Shown here in pieces: positions 1 through 13,643 of a DNA stretch of 64,000 bases; position 1 is the stretch's first letter, and every line of letters begins with the position of its first letter. The stretch covers positions 29,769,501-29,833,500 of the forward strand of contig CM076268.1 of assembly GCA_038380795.1 (NCBI GenBank), given 5' to 3'. Source of the DNA: Pyrocephalus nanus. Its lineage: Eukaryota > Chordata > Aves > Passeriformes > Tyrannidae. A program made the translations under genes and the position numbers. The notes under the pieces were generated by a model. It made no database searches. It had not been told where the DNA came from and saw only the letters and a program-made list of their open reading frames with translations.

Positions 1-891
1 AGTTCCCAGATCCATTTTTTTCTTTATTCTGTAACAGAATCCATTTTAGCACTTCCTGCCCACGCTTCTCTTGCAGCTCCTTCTATTTTAATGTTGTCTG
101 CAATAGATAAATGTGATTTCTCTTTACAAATCATTCATAAAGACATTTAGACAGCCTTGAACTAGCCACAGGCTCTATGGTAAGCCAGTGGGCACCTGAA
201 CTCCTTACCTGTTTGTCACTGTTTAGCCCTGCAGATCAGCAGTTCTCAGTAAGTACAGTGGCAGGAGGAATCATTTAGAGAAGAGAAATTCTGCCTCCAG
301 CATTTGAGAAGCAGCAATGCCAAGCCAACACCTCACTTAAAGTTTCATGTATCTTATGAAAATCCCAAAGACAAAAGCTTTTTATTTTTTGCACTTTATT
401 TTTTTTTTTTTTTTATTGAGGAAGAGTTAAGCCGTTACTATCCTCTTCAGCTCTTTCATCTTCCATCTTAAACTACATTTTTCTGTTTTACTAGCAACTT
501 CCTTCTCAGCCTACTAATCTGGTGGCTCTGCCACCTCTGCTAAGCAGTGTTCTGAGCTCACATCTCCAAATTTCCCCTGCAGTCATGCCTGTAGAATCTA
601 GATCAGAGTATGTCCAGAAAGCCACTTCAGCAGCTTTCCAGAGGTTCCTGGTCCCAGAGCCACAGCTTCTTGAACAAACAGAATATTCCTTTTGTCGTGT
701 AAGGTGTGTCGAGGAGTGACTCTGTCACATTCTTATTTAGAGTTCTCTTGTATTTCATCATTCATTTTGGAATGGGTTCCAGCCAGCCACTGTTGTGTTC
801 AGCTGTGTCTAAAGGCTTGCTGAAGCCTGACTTCCTGACCTTGGCTTTTTGTTCTGGGACTTCTCTGCCTCATTAGTTTTCCCTTTCCACT

Positions 892-928
892 CCCCCCCAC
901 CCCCCCCCCCACCCCCCCCCCCCCGCCC
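892..928. repeat. C-rich homopolymer tract
   Basis: Runs of 7, 11 and 13 or so C broken by single A or G. On the - strand it is a G-run tract able in principle to form a G-quadruplex. Such runs also attract sequencing errors. Confidence 0.9.
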
Positions 929-3900
929 AAATCTAGAAAGGTCTCCTCCTTTACCCATTCCTTGTAATTTTGTCCACCTTTTATTGTTCACTGCCTCTAA
1001 ATGGCAGGTTCAGAGGTAAAAGTCTTTTAAAGATCGAAAAAGATTCTGGGTTTGTCAGTTTGGGTTTGTTTTTTGCAGTCCACTGGGTACAGTAGGTGCA
1101 CCTTCCGGGCTGGCAGCATGCGTGGCCTTTCGTGCTTTTTGTGACCTGGAGGGCTATATTTAATTCTGCCTGAGCACAGCCCACAGTCATACACTGTGTC
1201 TTCTGCTCCCTTTTGCCAGAAGTTTTAAGTGTTTTACTTGAAGACTGCTTTCTTCTAAAATTCGCAAACACGTCTGAAAAATTAGTACTGACATTGCCAG
1301 TACATGATACCTGTATAAAATATGTCACTGCCATAGGAAGGTATGAACAAATGTAATGTTTATGGTGTTGGAACTAAAGAAACCTCTGCTCCAGGATCAC
1401 TTCAGGGTGGTTTCCTCACACTAGGTTTTGTTATACCGCGGAGCATCCTTTATTTGACCTTGAAAATATTTCCCTCAGCACAGAAGATTTGGTTAGAATT
1501 CATTGTGGTTACAGAGGTTACAGAATATTCTGAGTTGGTACTGTTTGTAACTGGATCAGTTTTCACAGTGGTGTTTGTAGTTGAATCATTATTCAATTTT
1601 ACGTTATTGTTTTCAGAGCGTTCTTGTTTTATTTACGCCTGAATGAGCAGGGTGTTTTGCATGGATGTTCTCAAAAGCAATGATTAGCTGTACTGTTTTT
1701 ATAACCTGCAACAGTTTCTCTGAGCCTTGACAGTTCTCGCTGCTGCCAGAAAGGGGAAGCCTTAAAACTAGTTTGGTGGTGTTCTTTCATTCCTGCAGAG
1801 TGACAGAAAGTCAGAAAGGATTACCAGAGTTGCACTCTTTCTTAGTTCCAATTGTGCAGTGGTGTCTGGAGTTTATTTCCTCAGTACTGGAGAAAGTCAG
1901 ACACAGCTGGCAGCTCCAGAAGAAGCAGAGTTTGAAGAATTCCCATACTAAGCTTTGTATATCCAATGCACTGTTATTAGAATTCTTCAGTTTGCAATCA
2001 TCAGAAGCATCTCATGAATTTCTTCCCTGAGCTGTTCCACTGGCTTCAGTAAGACTTTGTGTAAAAAACCAATTTGCATTCATAATGTGACTTGATTGAG
2101 ATCTTACAACCACTGTATTTTCCTAGCTTTTGGAGCGTGTGTTCTATCTCATTTCATATAGATAGGCATCTAATATGGAATTTTTTCTCTCTAAGCTGCA
2201 GTTTGTCTGGATTTAATCCATCTTTAGTTATGGGCTAGAAATAACATTCTCAAAAGATTATTTTGGGTGATTTTTTTACTGTTCATTTCTATGTGTACTC
2301 ATAGTTGAAGGCATTTGGACTTCAAAATGAGCAGGATAAAAAGATGTTAAAAGGCCCTTTCAATCTTGGCCAGCTGTAAGTACTAGTATACAAGTATCCA
2401 TGGAGTGATTCATGCTGTACCATTGCTCCTTTTAATCCAACTTATGTAAAGGGAAATTACACATGAGTTTGTATAAAGAAAGGGATAAAATTAAGAACAA
2501 GATGTGCAGCAGATCGTATTTTAATGCTACTAAGGTCCATTTGATGACATGAAGTGAGTATTATGCACTTACACTTTTATGATGGGATTTATGCTGGTAA
2601 TTTAATATGAATGTTCAGAAGTAAACATGTGGCTTCTGATGAATTTCTAGCCTTCAGACTTTCAGTGTAATTTCAAGACATATCTCTGATCAGAGGAACT
2701 GAGAATCCCCTGTCTGCTCACTGAATCCATTAGATCACAGGGAAGTTTTGCCCCCCTTGTGTGGAACATACTGGAATTCTAGCCAGTGTGACCTGTGCTC
2801 TGATGACACAGCTACCACATTACCCTTCATGAAAGGACAGACTTGAACAGTAAAACTTCACATGCCATTTATTGGGGTTGTCTCACCTCTGCCTGTGTGT
2901 AGAGGTTACTTTCTCTTCCCCTCTAGTTGGAGGCACCTGAAACTCTGGGTGCATTTCTTTGTTTCCTTTATCTGTGAACTGCTTTGTACCATGACTGGAA
3001 ACCCGACCCATTGAATATGTTGCTTCTGTACTTCACTTTGTCACTCTGTTTAGATAGCATGGAGTTCTTCAATCAAATCTGATGTACAGGGATCAGCAGC
3101 CTTTCTAGAGCATGAGAGTTTAATTTCAGGTTTTGTGACACATCAGGTAGCCCAGTGGCCCAGCATGACCTCTGAGGTAGAAGCTTGTCCAGTCCTGTGT
3201 GCTCTCTCATAACTGTACAAGTGCAGGGGAGACAGAATCAGAACCTGTATGTGAAAAAATAGTGATTCTCCATCTTTTGTATATTCTGTATATTGTGTAA
3301 TATACACACAAAATAATATTTTGCATATTGGGTAATTCTCAGCTGGTTTCTAGGTCGCTTCCTTGAGCAAACCATCAGCTGGCCAGCGGAGCTCTCAGCC
3401 CCAGTGCAAGTGTGAAGTGCTTGAGATGGAATCCACACAGGGAAACTAAAATCTTCAGTGTATCTTAGTGTGCTTGTTAGAGTAGCTCATATAGCAGGGA
3501 GTGGGAACTGGAAAGCATTCCTTGGGATGCTTTTAAAGGCTCTAAATCCCAAAGATGAAAAACTAATCTAAATGTGAATTCTTTTTAAGTAACATACCCG
3601 AGGGGACTTGTTTGGTGTAATGAATTTGTAGAAGGCTGTGCAGCTATTGCTCTATAGCTAATCAATTTTTGTCTTGCCATGGTCATGAGTGGTCACTTGT
3701 TGCAATCCAGTTGTTGCTTGACAGCCTGTGGGATAAGATTGCATAAGAATTTGCAATGGAAACTATTGAAAGTATCCAACTGAGCTGTGCTTCTTTTAAA
3801 GAGTAATTCTGGAATTACTGAGGACCATGGATTTGAATTTGATGGTTCATAACTGTAGGTTTCTTTTAACTTAGTTACATCAAAACTTCCCTTTGAGTTT

Positions 3901-6900
3901 TCTCCTTCTCATTAGACAATCTTCATTACATAACCTACAGGAGAGAGCTGTCACAAATGCCATTAGGAAAGGAGCATGATGAGCTAGAGTCGTGACTTTT
4001 AATAACCCCACACAGTCTGTTTGCTACACCTTGTCTGAGTGAGGAGTGAATTCCAGCATGGTGAAAACTCTGCTGAAAGATTCCTTTTGACTGTGTCTTA
4101 ATAACTTCATAACTGTGTCACTTTTTTATTCTAGTTACTGTGAAAAGCTCGAACTCATTGTAGCCTTCCTCTTGGTAAGGGAGTATTTAACAGGATCTTC
4201 TCTCATTTCTGCAGTTAACGAAACTGGCAGCAACCTGAGTTATCTGTGAGCTCTCTGCTCTTCTCAGAGGTTCAAAAGTTGGTAACAGTCAACCAGTGGC
4301 CGACCTGCATCTGAAGACCTTGACAGTGTTTGGTTGCCCTAGGAAACCAGCTAAAAATGAAACAAAACAGAACAACTCCTGCCAAAAAAAGGCTCTCAAA
4401 ACCCCTATATCTTTTATTTCTTAGGGCCTGGGAGAAAGTCTGAAACCTGCATCCAATTTAAATGTAAAAAAAAAAAAAACCAACCCAGAACAAGTTACAA
4501 AGTAGAATTTCCTGAACTATTGTATGTAATACGTTTCAAATCACAGTTAGAAAGCACAAACTGGTGTAAACCTGAGCCAAATCCCATTCTTTACAAGAGA
4601 TCTGTGTGAAAAGCACACAGCAATTCCCAGTGTGCTGAAGTAGAGAAATGCTCATTCATGCCGCAGACTGCCAGGGCAGCCAGGGAGGTACAAAAGCCCT
4701 CTCATGCTGAGCACCCTACTTTCTCAGGGAAAGTAAAACTGTGTTCCCCAGCCTTGAGTTCTCTCTGTTGCCCTTCAAGTGACGAGTTTTGCCTTTCTGT
4801 CTGGGCTTCCATTTGTTGAAAGGAAGAGGGTTTTAAGAGAAAAAAATCCGTGTGTGATCAAGGCAGTTGCAGTTTTCAGGCGAGCTGGCGCGTCACGTTA
4901 AAGCTCACGTGAATGCAGGGCTGCCTCTTCTCGCTAGGTTTGAACTCACATGACTTAACTTGAAGAAGAGAACACATTTTTGGTTGTGATTATGGCACAG
5001 CTGCAACAAATGGCACAAGTTGCTGCCAGCCGAGGAAGAATGAGGTAAACCAGTTTGAGTGTGAGGTTCGTAGTAACAAAGAGACATGGATGTGTTTGTT
5101 TGTTTCTCTCTTTTCTTTAGTGACATGCGAAAGCACAAATCATAAAAGGCCACTCTAACATATAGTTAAGGCCTTCTCTAATATCCAGTTAATATTAAAA
5201 GCAGTAGAAAATTAAAGGCAATGCTTTGCCTCAGTTACACTGTTAGAAGAGCGTTGGAGCAATTAGGCCAGTGACCCAGAGCAGTGTAACTTGGATTGGA
5301 ATCTGGCCCCAGGCAACTCGTCTGGGGTCATACAGTCAGTGCCTTCATCTATGAGATCTGTTTTCCTTTGTTGTTAGTCTTGGAGACATAGGCCATTCCA
5401 TGGTTTCAGAGGCAGCTGTACTTCCTATTCAGCAGAAGAGCAAAACCTCATCCCATAAGAAGCTCCACATCCCTTCCTGCTTCAATATCTGCCCCTTTAG
5501 TAATCAACAGAGCGGGAGTCTGCTGAAAAATGTCACTCCCAGTTTTCCAGCAGAACAGCACTGAGATAGGATCCTTCCAGAAATGCACCACAAAATGGGT
5601 CTGAGTGCAGTCTGAAGGATGGTCAGCGTTTCATAAGGGTGCAGAGGTACCTGATAGCTCAGGCTTCTGCTAAATCAATGAAGTACATGCCATAGATTGT
5701 TCTGCTTTTATAGTAGTGCTTCTGATCTAGTTATTTGCTTCCAAAATCTGGAATTCTGTTTGACTCAATATGCACAAATTCTAGTATATGTCAGTGGCTG
5801 TAAAGTTCATTTTGGTTTTTAAATAGCATTTAAATTAAGCTAGAAGATGGTTTAGAGCGTTTTACACCCCTTGGTACCTTCCTTCCCCTTCAGCAGCTGA
5901 GAAATGCACATTTTAATTAAAATTTGTTTTCCAAATGTATCTTGTAGCCAACGCATGCTGAGAAGAGCCACTTACCACCCATGTGCTGCAAGCTTGCTGT
6001 GCTGAACAAAATGGGAGCATTTAATTAGTAGTAAATACTGTGGTGGCCTAATGTTTGTGGTCTGTGATAATGTCCTGTTTGATTTCCAGAAGACTGAATT
6101 GCCCTTCCCTGGCTCTGAGGGTCGGAGCCATGAAAACCAGTGGTGTGCCAGCAGGAGCTGTAGTGCAGCTGCATGTCCTTAGAGCACGGCAGGATCAGTA
6201 GACCTGCATCTTACATAAGGGGAAAAGTAGGCATGATAGCAAGTATGTCAATTTAATCTTCTAGGCTAGGTGGTTTTTTTTAGTCTTACAGTTTCTGGTC
6301 TTTACTGAAGAGATGTGTACCTACATGATTATTCACGACCTTCCAATTGCATATTTTCATCTGAAAATGAAGGTCCTCCTTTTTCATAGTTTCTCCGTAT
6401 ATTTTTAACACAGTGAGAATGAAATGTTGTGTGCACATGTGTGTGTTTAGCTTCACATTCCAGTGAGTTAACACTCCTCAACTTTCATGTAATAAAATTT
6501 TAGAAAGGAAAGAGGATTAATGGGGTAATAGTGGCCCAGCCTTGTAGAACACCAAGTACTCTATCAAAGCATAGAGGCATCCAGCTTTCATAAAATATTC
6601 CTCTCAAAAATATCTGTAAGGAGTAATGGGGACCCTAAAAAGGTAATTGTATCAACAGAGACTTGCATCTATTTCCATTTTAGTACTCACTCGAGGGTTT
6701 TGGCTGCTATTGACATTCTGGAAATGTGGTTTAGTTTTGAATGAGTAAGGTATAAATATTAAATACTTCCAAGATGTCAGGATACCAAACAAGAATTAAG
6801 TCTTAGTGAAAAAACAAGGTCAGCCTTGCCAATTTAGTCATTGATCAGATTTGCAGTAAGGTTTTGTCTTTCACTTTGGGTTTGTGAAACTTGTGTGTGT

Positions 6901-9900
6901 AGTTGCAGTCACCTTTTCAGAAGTTCTTGAGCAACTTGACTTAAATCCTCTTGATTTCAGTAAGGCTCTTCTAAATAATTTGGATACTTCTTAAGATATT
7001 ACCAAATGTTACTTAAATTCTTACTTCAAGTAAGGATAGGTCAAAAATCAAAGGAAAAACTGTCACTGATTTGGACCAGTTGGCTGATAACAACAGAGTG
7101 CAACTTCCAGTGATATATCTGAATTTTCTGTATGAAATAGCAAGAGAGGAAACAATTTTGAGGAATTAATTTAACGATGGAATTAAATGCATTATTTGTT
7201 TTAATTAAAATTAATTACAGTTATTAAATAATTTAGCTATAACTGCAGTTAGCAAGATATAAATTCATCCACATGCGAGCTTAAATGATCCTGAGAAGTT
7301 TGATCCTATTAGTGCTTTCAGAAAAAATATTGTGGGGATAAGTGCTAAACTGATGTATTTGACACAGAAATTCAGAGAAATTATTCTTTAAAAGCTTATC
7401 CCCTTTAAAGTATCAGTGCAGAGGATATTTCTGAGTCAGTGACATGCAGATTTCTTTGCTATGGTGTCCAAAAACAGCCTGCAGTGTAAAACATACCTTT
7501 TTCCCCCCATATTCTTTTTCTTTCTTCTCTTTGGCTGGAATCTTGCAAATTATCAGAGGTTGCTGTTGCATCATGAGAACAAGTAGAATTGACAAATGTA
7601 ATTTAGGAAATAATTACAAAGGGTAACTTCATCTCACTCTTAACTTCTGTGACCTCCCTCTCTAGTGTGTAAAAAGAATTAGACTCCTCCAGGGTAAAGT
7701 TAAATGTGAGACATAACTGTGGGTGCTCAGATAATCCCATCTAGCAAACTGCCTTTCTTTACTGAATGGAAAGTGAGCCTGGGGAGATTGAGGAGACTCA
7801 CTGCCCAGGGCTGGTGTTTTTTGTTAGTATTTTCTTCTTTCTTAGCATAGGAAAAGTGTTTGTGGTTTCCACAGTAGTACAGCATATCAAAATTGCACAT
7901 GAACATCATTGCAAACCATAGGCATAAAATCTTTTGGACTGTAGCCTTTGTTTTTGGATTAGAGGATGCCTCTTTTGTATCAAATTTATTCCAGGTATAA
8001 TTCCACAGATATCTGTGGTCTTATTACAGGAGTGAATGTTGTTCTTGGGGTTTTTTTCATGTTACTGTTTCTACTGTCATATTTAAGAAATATTTGGGTT
8101 TTTTTATCTTTAATGTAGCAGTACATATGTACCAACAAATCAAGACTTGAGAATTTTGTCCCTATGCCAAAATTTATATTCCACACGAATGTTATAACTT
8201 AATTTCTGCTTACTAATTATAGTAAACTTCTCTGTAAAGCTATACCTAATTTTCTGCTGAACATAGTGTTGTATTCAGTGCCCACTGAGAGAATGACCTG
8301 AGCTGTAAACCAAAGCCCTACAATTCTGATTAGCACAGTCGTATTCCAAAATATAGCAGAGTAAGTCTGCCACTGCTCGCTCTCAGGTGTGTCACTCTTG
8401 CCCTGTGGTGTGAGTGGACAGCTCACGTACCCAGCTGAGGAACTTAAGCCCCTGAGGTCCCACCTGCTTTGGTTCAAGGCCAAATGAGCATCCCAGATGG
8501 GTTGGTGTTGAAGCAAATGGCAGAAGTTCCAGCCCGTGCTGGAAGCTTTTCCCGTGGTCGTGCGCTGTCCTGCAGCTGCTGTGCTGCGCCTCTGAGCCTC
8601 CTGGTGCCGCGGGAGGATGTTTGCAGATCAGGTGTCGGTCCCGGAGCTGACAGAGAGAGAGACAGGCAGGGACAGAGCGGGACGCTGCTCCCTGGGAACT
8701 CCGAGCCCGCCCATTTCTCCTTGTCAGTGGCAGGATTGAGATACTGCTCCCCATTTGAATCATGGGACCACTTGTGGAGTACATTCATCCTCCGTGTGAG
8801 GCGGAGGGAAAATCGAGTCCTTTGTAAGAGGCAGAGACAAATTCTTCAGTACAGAAACAATCTTGAGATTGCTCAGTGCTTTATTTATGTAGGCACACTT
8901 TGGGGTGCATTCCCTGCTGAAGAAGATGGCAAGTACTAAAGGTATGATTGTGCTCCCAGAGCCTAGTTGTGTTCTCTTTGTTTTGCAGTCTGGAATATTC
9001 CTTCTGAAGTCAATGTCCTGCATTAGCAGGAAACAGATAAATTAATCCTTGAGTTAAAACCAAGGCTCAAGAGAATCTGAATGTATATTAACATTTCAAA
9101 AACACCCAGTACATATAAATATACGTATTATACTTCAGTAATGCTTTATTTCCGAATTTGTTTTTTAAAAATTTTGGACAGAGTGCACATTTCTTACTAG
9201 AAAATGCACAACAGTCATATCAGATAAGAGGAGCAAATAAGGAGAAGACTTAGAGGAGTTTATCCCTCTAACAGGATTTCTAGAGTCAGGCATTCCCTCT
9301 TTATCTAATTTAGGAATTGGTTTTAAAAGGATACTTACTTAGAAAATATTCTTAAATATGCTTATATAAATATGAAAATCTCTATTGGGAGATAGTTTAC
9401 CAGGATTCTGGGGGAAAAGGGAGAGAAGCAATTTAGAGTCTGAGATTAAAGAGTCTGAGATTCTTCACTCATTTTTTTGTACATGAAAAGAAGTCGAATA
9501 AAACATAAATGTTCCTTCTGTGGTTATGGGTAGCAAGTTGGACTTGGAAATAAAATAACTATCCTAGATAAGTGCCACTTACATGGCCTCACAAACAACA
9601 GCCTTGATTTGATAATTTTTTTGAATGTCATTGTCTTTGTATCTCATTGTCTCTCTTGAACAAGGTGTTGCAGTGAACAATTAAAATTCTTGGTATCAGG
9701 TTAATTACTTGCTTGGTAGGGACATATTGTCCTGACTCTGTAAAACAATTTTAATTAGCTAGCAGTTGGACCGGGACCCCTTCAATCCAGAGCTTGGGAG
9801 AAAAATACGATACTGTGTTTTTGCTTGGTTAAATTCAAATATGCAGCTAATACGTAATTTCCTGGAACTTCCCTGTCACTTTTGATGGTTACACAGAACA

Positions 9901-12382
9901 AAGCTTCCTCCCTCCTATTGAATTTTTGAGGAAATTAAATACTTTCTCAGTAAGTTGGAGAATTCAGTCTCAATTACAGCACTCAAGTATTGTCAGTCTA
10001 TATCATATTTCTATAATAACAAACATAATTTATTACCTTGATAGATCTGATATATAACCTGTCAGCTAAATTATCAAGACACAGAAAGGTAGAAATTCTC
10101 CTGTTTAGGAAGATGTAAAGATGTTTCTGTTCTTTTTAAGGGAGCTACTGTTTGTAAATGAGTTGTTCTTTGTTAGTATCCGTATCCAGTAAGAGGATTT
10201 CTTATGTCATGGTACCTATATGCTCTTATGAAGTTGATCCCCTCTCATCAAACATTTCTACTTCAAAAGATCATAGATTATGTCTCTCCTTGCATTGAAA
10301 ATATTAACTTGAGGAAAACATTTCTGATTTCCCTAGTACCTGTATTTTTAGATCTGAACAGAGTTTGTGATTTGTATTATAAAATTTTGTTTGGCTTTTA
10401 ATGTGCCTTTTACATGTGCTGTTAGTATCTGTGTATCATGTAAATCTGATCTTTTGGGGTCTCAGAAACCCAAATCCTCATCCACACATTCAGATCTCTT
10501 CCCAGAATGTATTAAGGATCCAGGGTGAGCTTTTAATTTTGTGCTGCTTGGGTACAGTCTCGCCTTGGTTATTTCTGGCTCACAAACCCGAGCCACATAA
10601 ACCTTATTGAACTCCTAGGTTTTCATGGAGCTGATGCCTCACAGAAGTACCTGCAGAGGTTAATATCTTGTGTGTGTTCCTAGAGACACAGCAGCACTTG
10701 GTGCACTCTCTTGTGCGTGGCAGCAGCCAGAGGAGTGAACCAAACTGTGTGAACCACATGAAATTAAATCGGTGTAGGAGAATATTGTGGTGACACAGAA
10801 GTGGCATGACAACGGTTCCACTGACTTGCCTCCCAGTTGCTGGCTGAGGGATATCACCAGGCCTTCCCTGTACATTTTTCCTTCCCATCCCATCCCTTTG
10901 GGATGTCTTACCTGCCATAAAAAAATTACAGCAACGTGGAGGCTGCTCTGAGGTGCTTTAGCACAGACACACAGTTTGGATGAATGGAGCAATTACCACT
11001 GAGTCTGGGCTTTCTTCTTTGTAGCAAACTTTTGATCCTGGGACAGAGGTCAGTGTTAGAGGTGGAGGATCTTTGGGAACTTGACATGTTACACATGGTT
11101 CCCTTTCTTTATTGTCTTATAATTCCCCAAAAATATATATTTTGTATCACCTAGCTTTCCATCCTTCTTTTACCCATCACAAAGCCATTTTTCATCGTAT
11201 AAGCATCAAAAGATCTCATGTTTTTAAGTGTCTTGAACTGCTTTCTCCTTTGTTATTGCTAGAGGTAAATGCAGAGAACATTCAGTTGGCATTTGAGTAC
11301 AACCCATTATTTACTTTGCTGTTCATCTACCAAGTTTTAATTGAGCCTTAAATGAGTGCCTTGACTATAAGGAGTAGTGACATTTCTGTACTTTTCAACT
11401 AAATTCTTTGGGAAATATTAGATTCCATGACTTTTAAGATTATGTTTATGTGAAATCTCCAATTGCATGTTTTTCTGCTGGCAAATCAAACTGAGGTTTT
11501 TGCATATCACTGTGAAATCAAAGTTTAAGAAACTGCTGGCCCCAAGTACTTAGCTGTCAGCCCCTCAGCTGAGAGTGTGGTAGCCAGAATACTGAGTTCT
11601 TGGGATGTTTCAATGTAACTTCCAGCCGGGAAAGACAGGATTGTAACTGGAAACAGCCATCACTAACAAGCCTTCCACTGTTTGTGCTGTGCTTTGTTTT
11701 AAGTCTAGACCATATTGAAAGCAAAGACTTTCATCTCAGAGAAAGAAACTTCTTAGTAGCAATCATTTCAGATGCGAGGACAAGCTTGAGATTCACAAAG
11801 TACAAACTGACAGCCCAGAATCCCTCAGTGTCTTTTTTTTTACAAATCCTTTGGGAACGTGTTTTCAAAGATCCTTGGCAATGGTGTTGGCAGCATAATA
11901 GTGATTCCTGAATGTCTGCTCCAAAAGCATCAGAAGTCCATGTTTCCCACAATATGGCTCTGTAGACACTGAAGATTTATCCCTGAGTGCAAAGAAACTT
12001 AGAACCAGATGACTTGTCTTTGTCCATACAACTGGAGATTTTCCAGGGTGATGCCAAAAGAGGGAAATCTATTTCATACATCTTGAGGGGGGTTTGTAAT
12101 AGCTTTAAATGAAACTGTAAGTTACACTTCATTAAGCTGATGTAATTTGCATCTTGAGGGACAGAAGGACAAAGCCTTAAAAGGAAATACAGCTGACAAG
12201 AGATTTTAAAGTAGTGCAAGGAAAAACCATTTTATCTCTTTTTTTAACTCTTTTCTGTTGGTTGTTCTCCTGACATGTTTGGGCTCTGTGATACAAAGCA
12301 CATTTACTTCACTTCAGGGATGTGTAACTTTCTAGCAGTACTTAGCACAGCTCTGAATTTGGTTGAGTGATAGTTCAGACAA

Positions 12383-12403
12383 CCCCCCTCCCCCCCCGCC
12401 CAC
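12383..12403. repeat. C-rich tract
   Basis: Runs of 6 and 8 C separated by T, then GCCC. Confidence 0.85.
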
Positions 12404-13623
12404 ACCATTATTCCAAATTCTGTATGGATATTTACATTTTTTCTGTTTGACATTAATGCATATTTTTTGTCCAGATATTGGATAAATAGCGGAATTGGTT
12501 GATTCTAAACCCCATGAGGGGAAAACAGCAATCTGAGAAGCCTTCCTATATTACTTTGCTGGCCATTCCTCCTAGTATGTAAATCTAAATGCAGTTAAAT
12601 AGTAATATTTTAATATTATATTTATTCATCCATGGTTACTGAAGGGATGCTGTCATGGCTCCAGCAGAGGAAAGGATTTCACCTGGCCCTGCTTTCTTTT
12701 AATTTCTCCAGTTTTGATGGGCATCCCTGCAGTTGAATGAATATTTGTTGAGTTCACACTGAGTACAGGCAATCACACTCATTATGGCTGTAATATCTGA
12801 GGGTGTTTTCCCTGTCAGTGGATGGCTGTTGTGTCACTGTAAGCTGTGCTTTGCAGGTTCTGTTTTCTGTGGATTTGGTTCTTGATTGCTGGATGATTTT
12901 CCAAGTCTCATAGTGCAGCAGGCTCAGAAGTTAACGCTGTGAAAGGTGCCATAGTAGTGTTCTGGCTGGAATTAGAGCAAAGAGGGTGGGAATTGGTTTG
13001 CTGAATGCAAATCCATGGGTTCTGAATACTTAAAAATTCTACTGCAGCGTGTCTGCCACAGAGCCTTTGAGCATGAACCTGTTCTTTTTTTTTAATGTTT
13101 CTAAACAATGAATTACATTCAAACTGTGGGGAATACAGATGTGTGTGGAGGGAGTCTTTATCTTCATTAAATGGATGGCATACTGCTTCCATTGTTGGTG
13201 CTTAATAGCAGGAATGTATTTGCCAAGGTAATATCGGAGTCAAAACTTCCATAAGCAAGGTCACAGGAACCCAGAAATGTATTATTTTATTGGTCTAGTT
13301 TCATAAAACTCACTTCTGTGAGCTGAAGGTATGCTTAAAGGGTGGATTACAAATCAGCCCTTTTAGTATTTCTTTTGTGGATAACATAATCAGTTGATCT
13401 GTGAAAGGAAAAATCAGTAGGCACGTACTCCCTTGCCCTGCTGTGGTGTTCTGCATGTTTAGAACTAAGGAAAAAATATGGTCAAGTATTCTAAAATCAT
13501 AAAAAATGGGTGATTCTGAATGCTTGGTATCCAGCAATAGGGGTTGTATTAAGGTTCTTTTTCACCATCCTTCCACTGCTACAGATGTCATGGTTCCAAT
13601 TCTTTTGAGTGATGAGGCAAATT

Positions 13624-13643
13624 AAAAAAAAAAAAAAAAAAAA
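13624..13643. repeat. Poly(A) tract, 20 bases
   Basis: Uninterrupted A run in presumed PHYHIPL intron 1. Confidence 0.9.

Noticed and set aside
4468..4480. A-rich run near acaaaccaacccag considered as a retroposed tail
   Set aside because: Short run with no element body or target-site duplication nearby.
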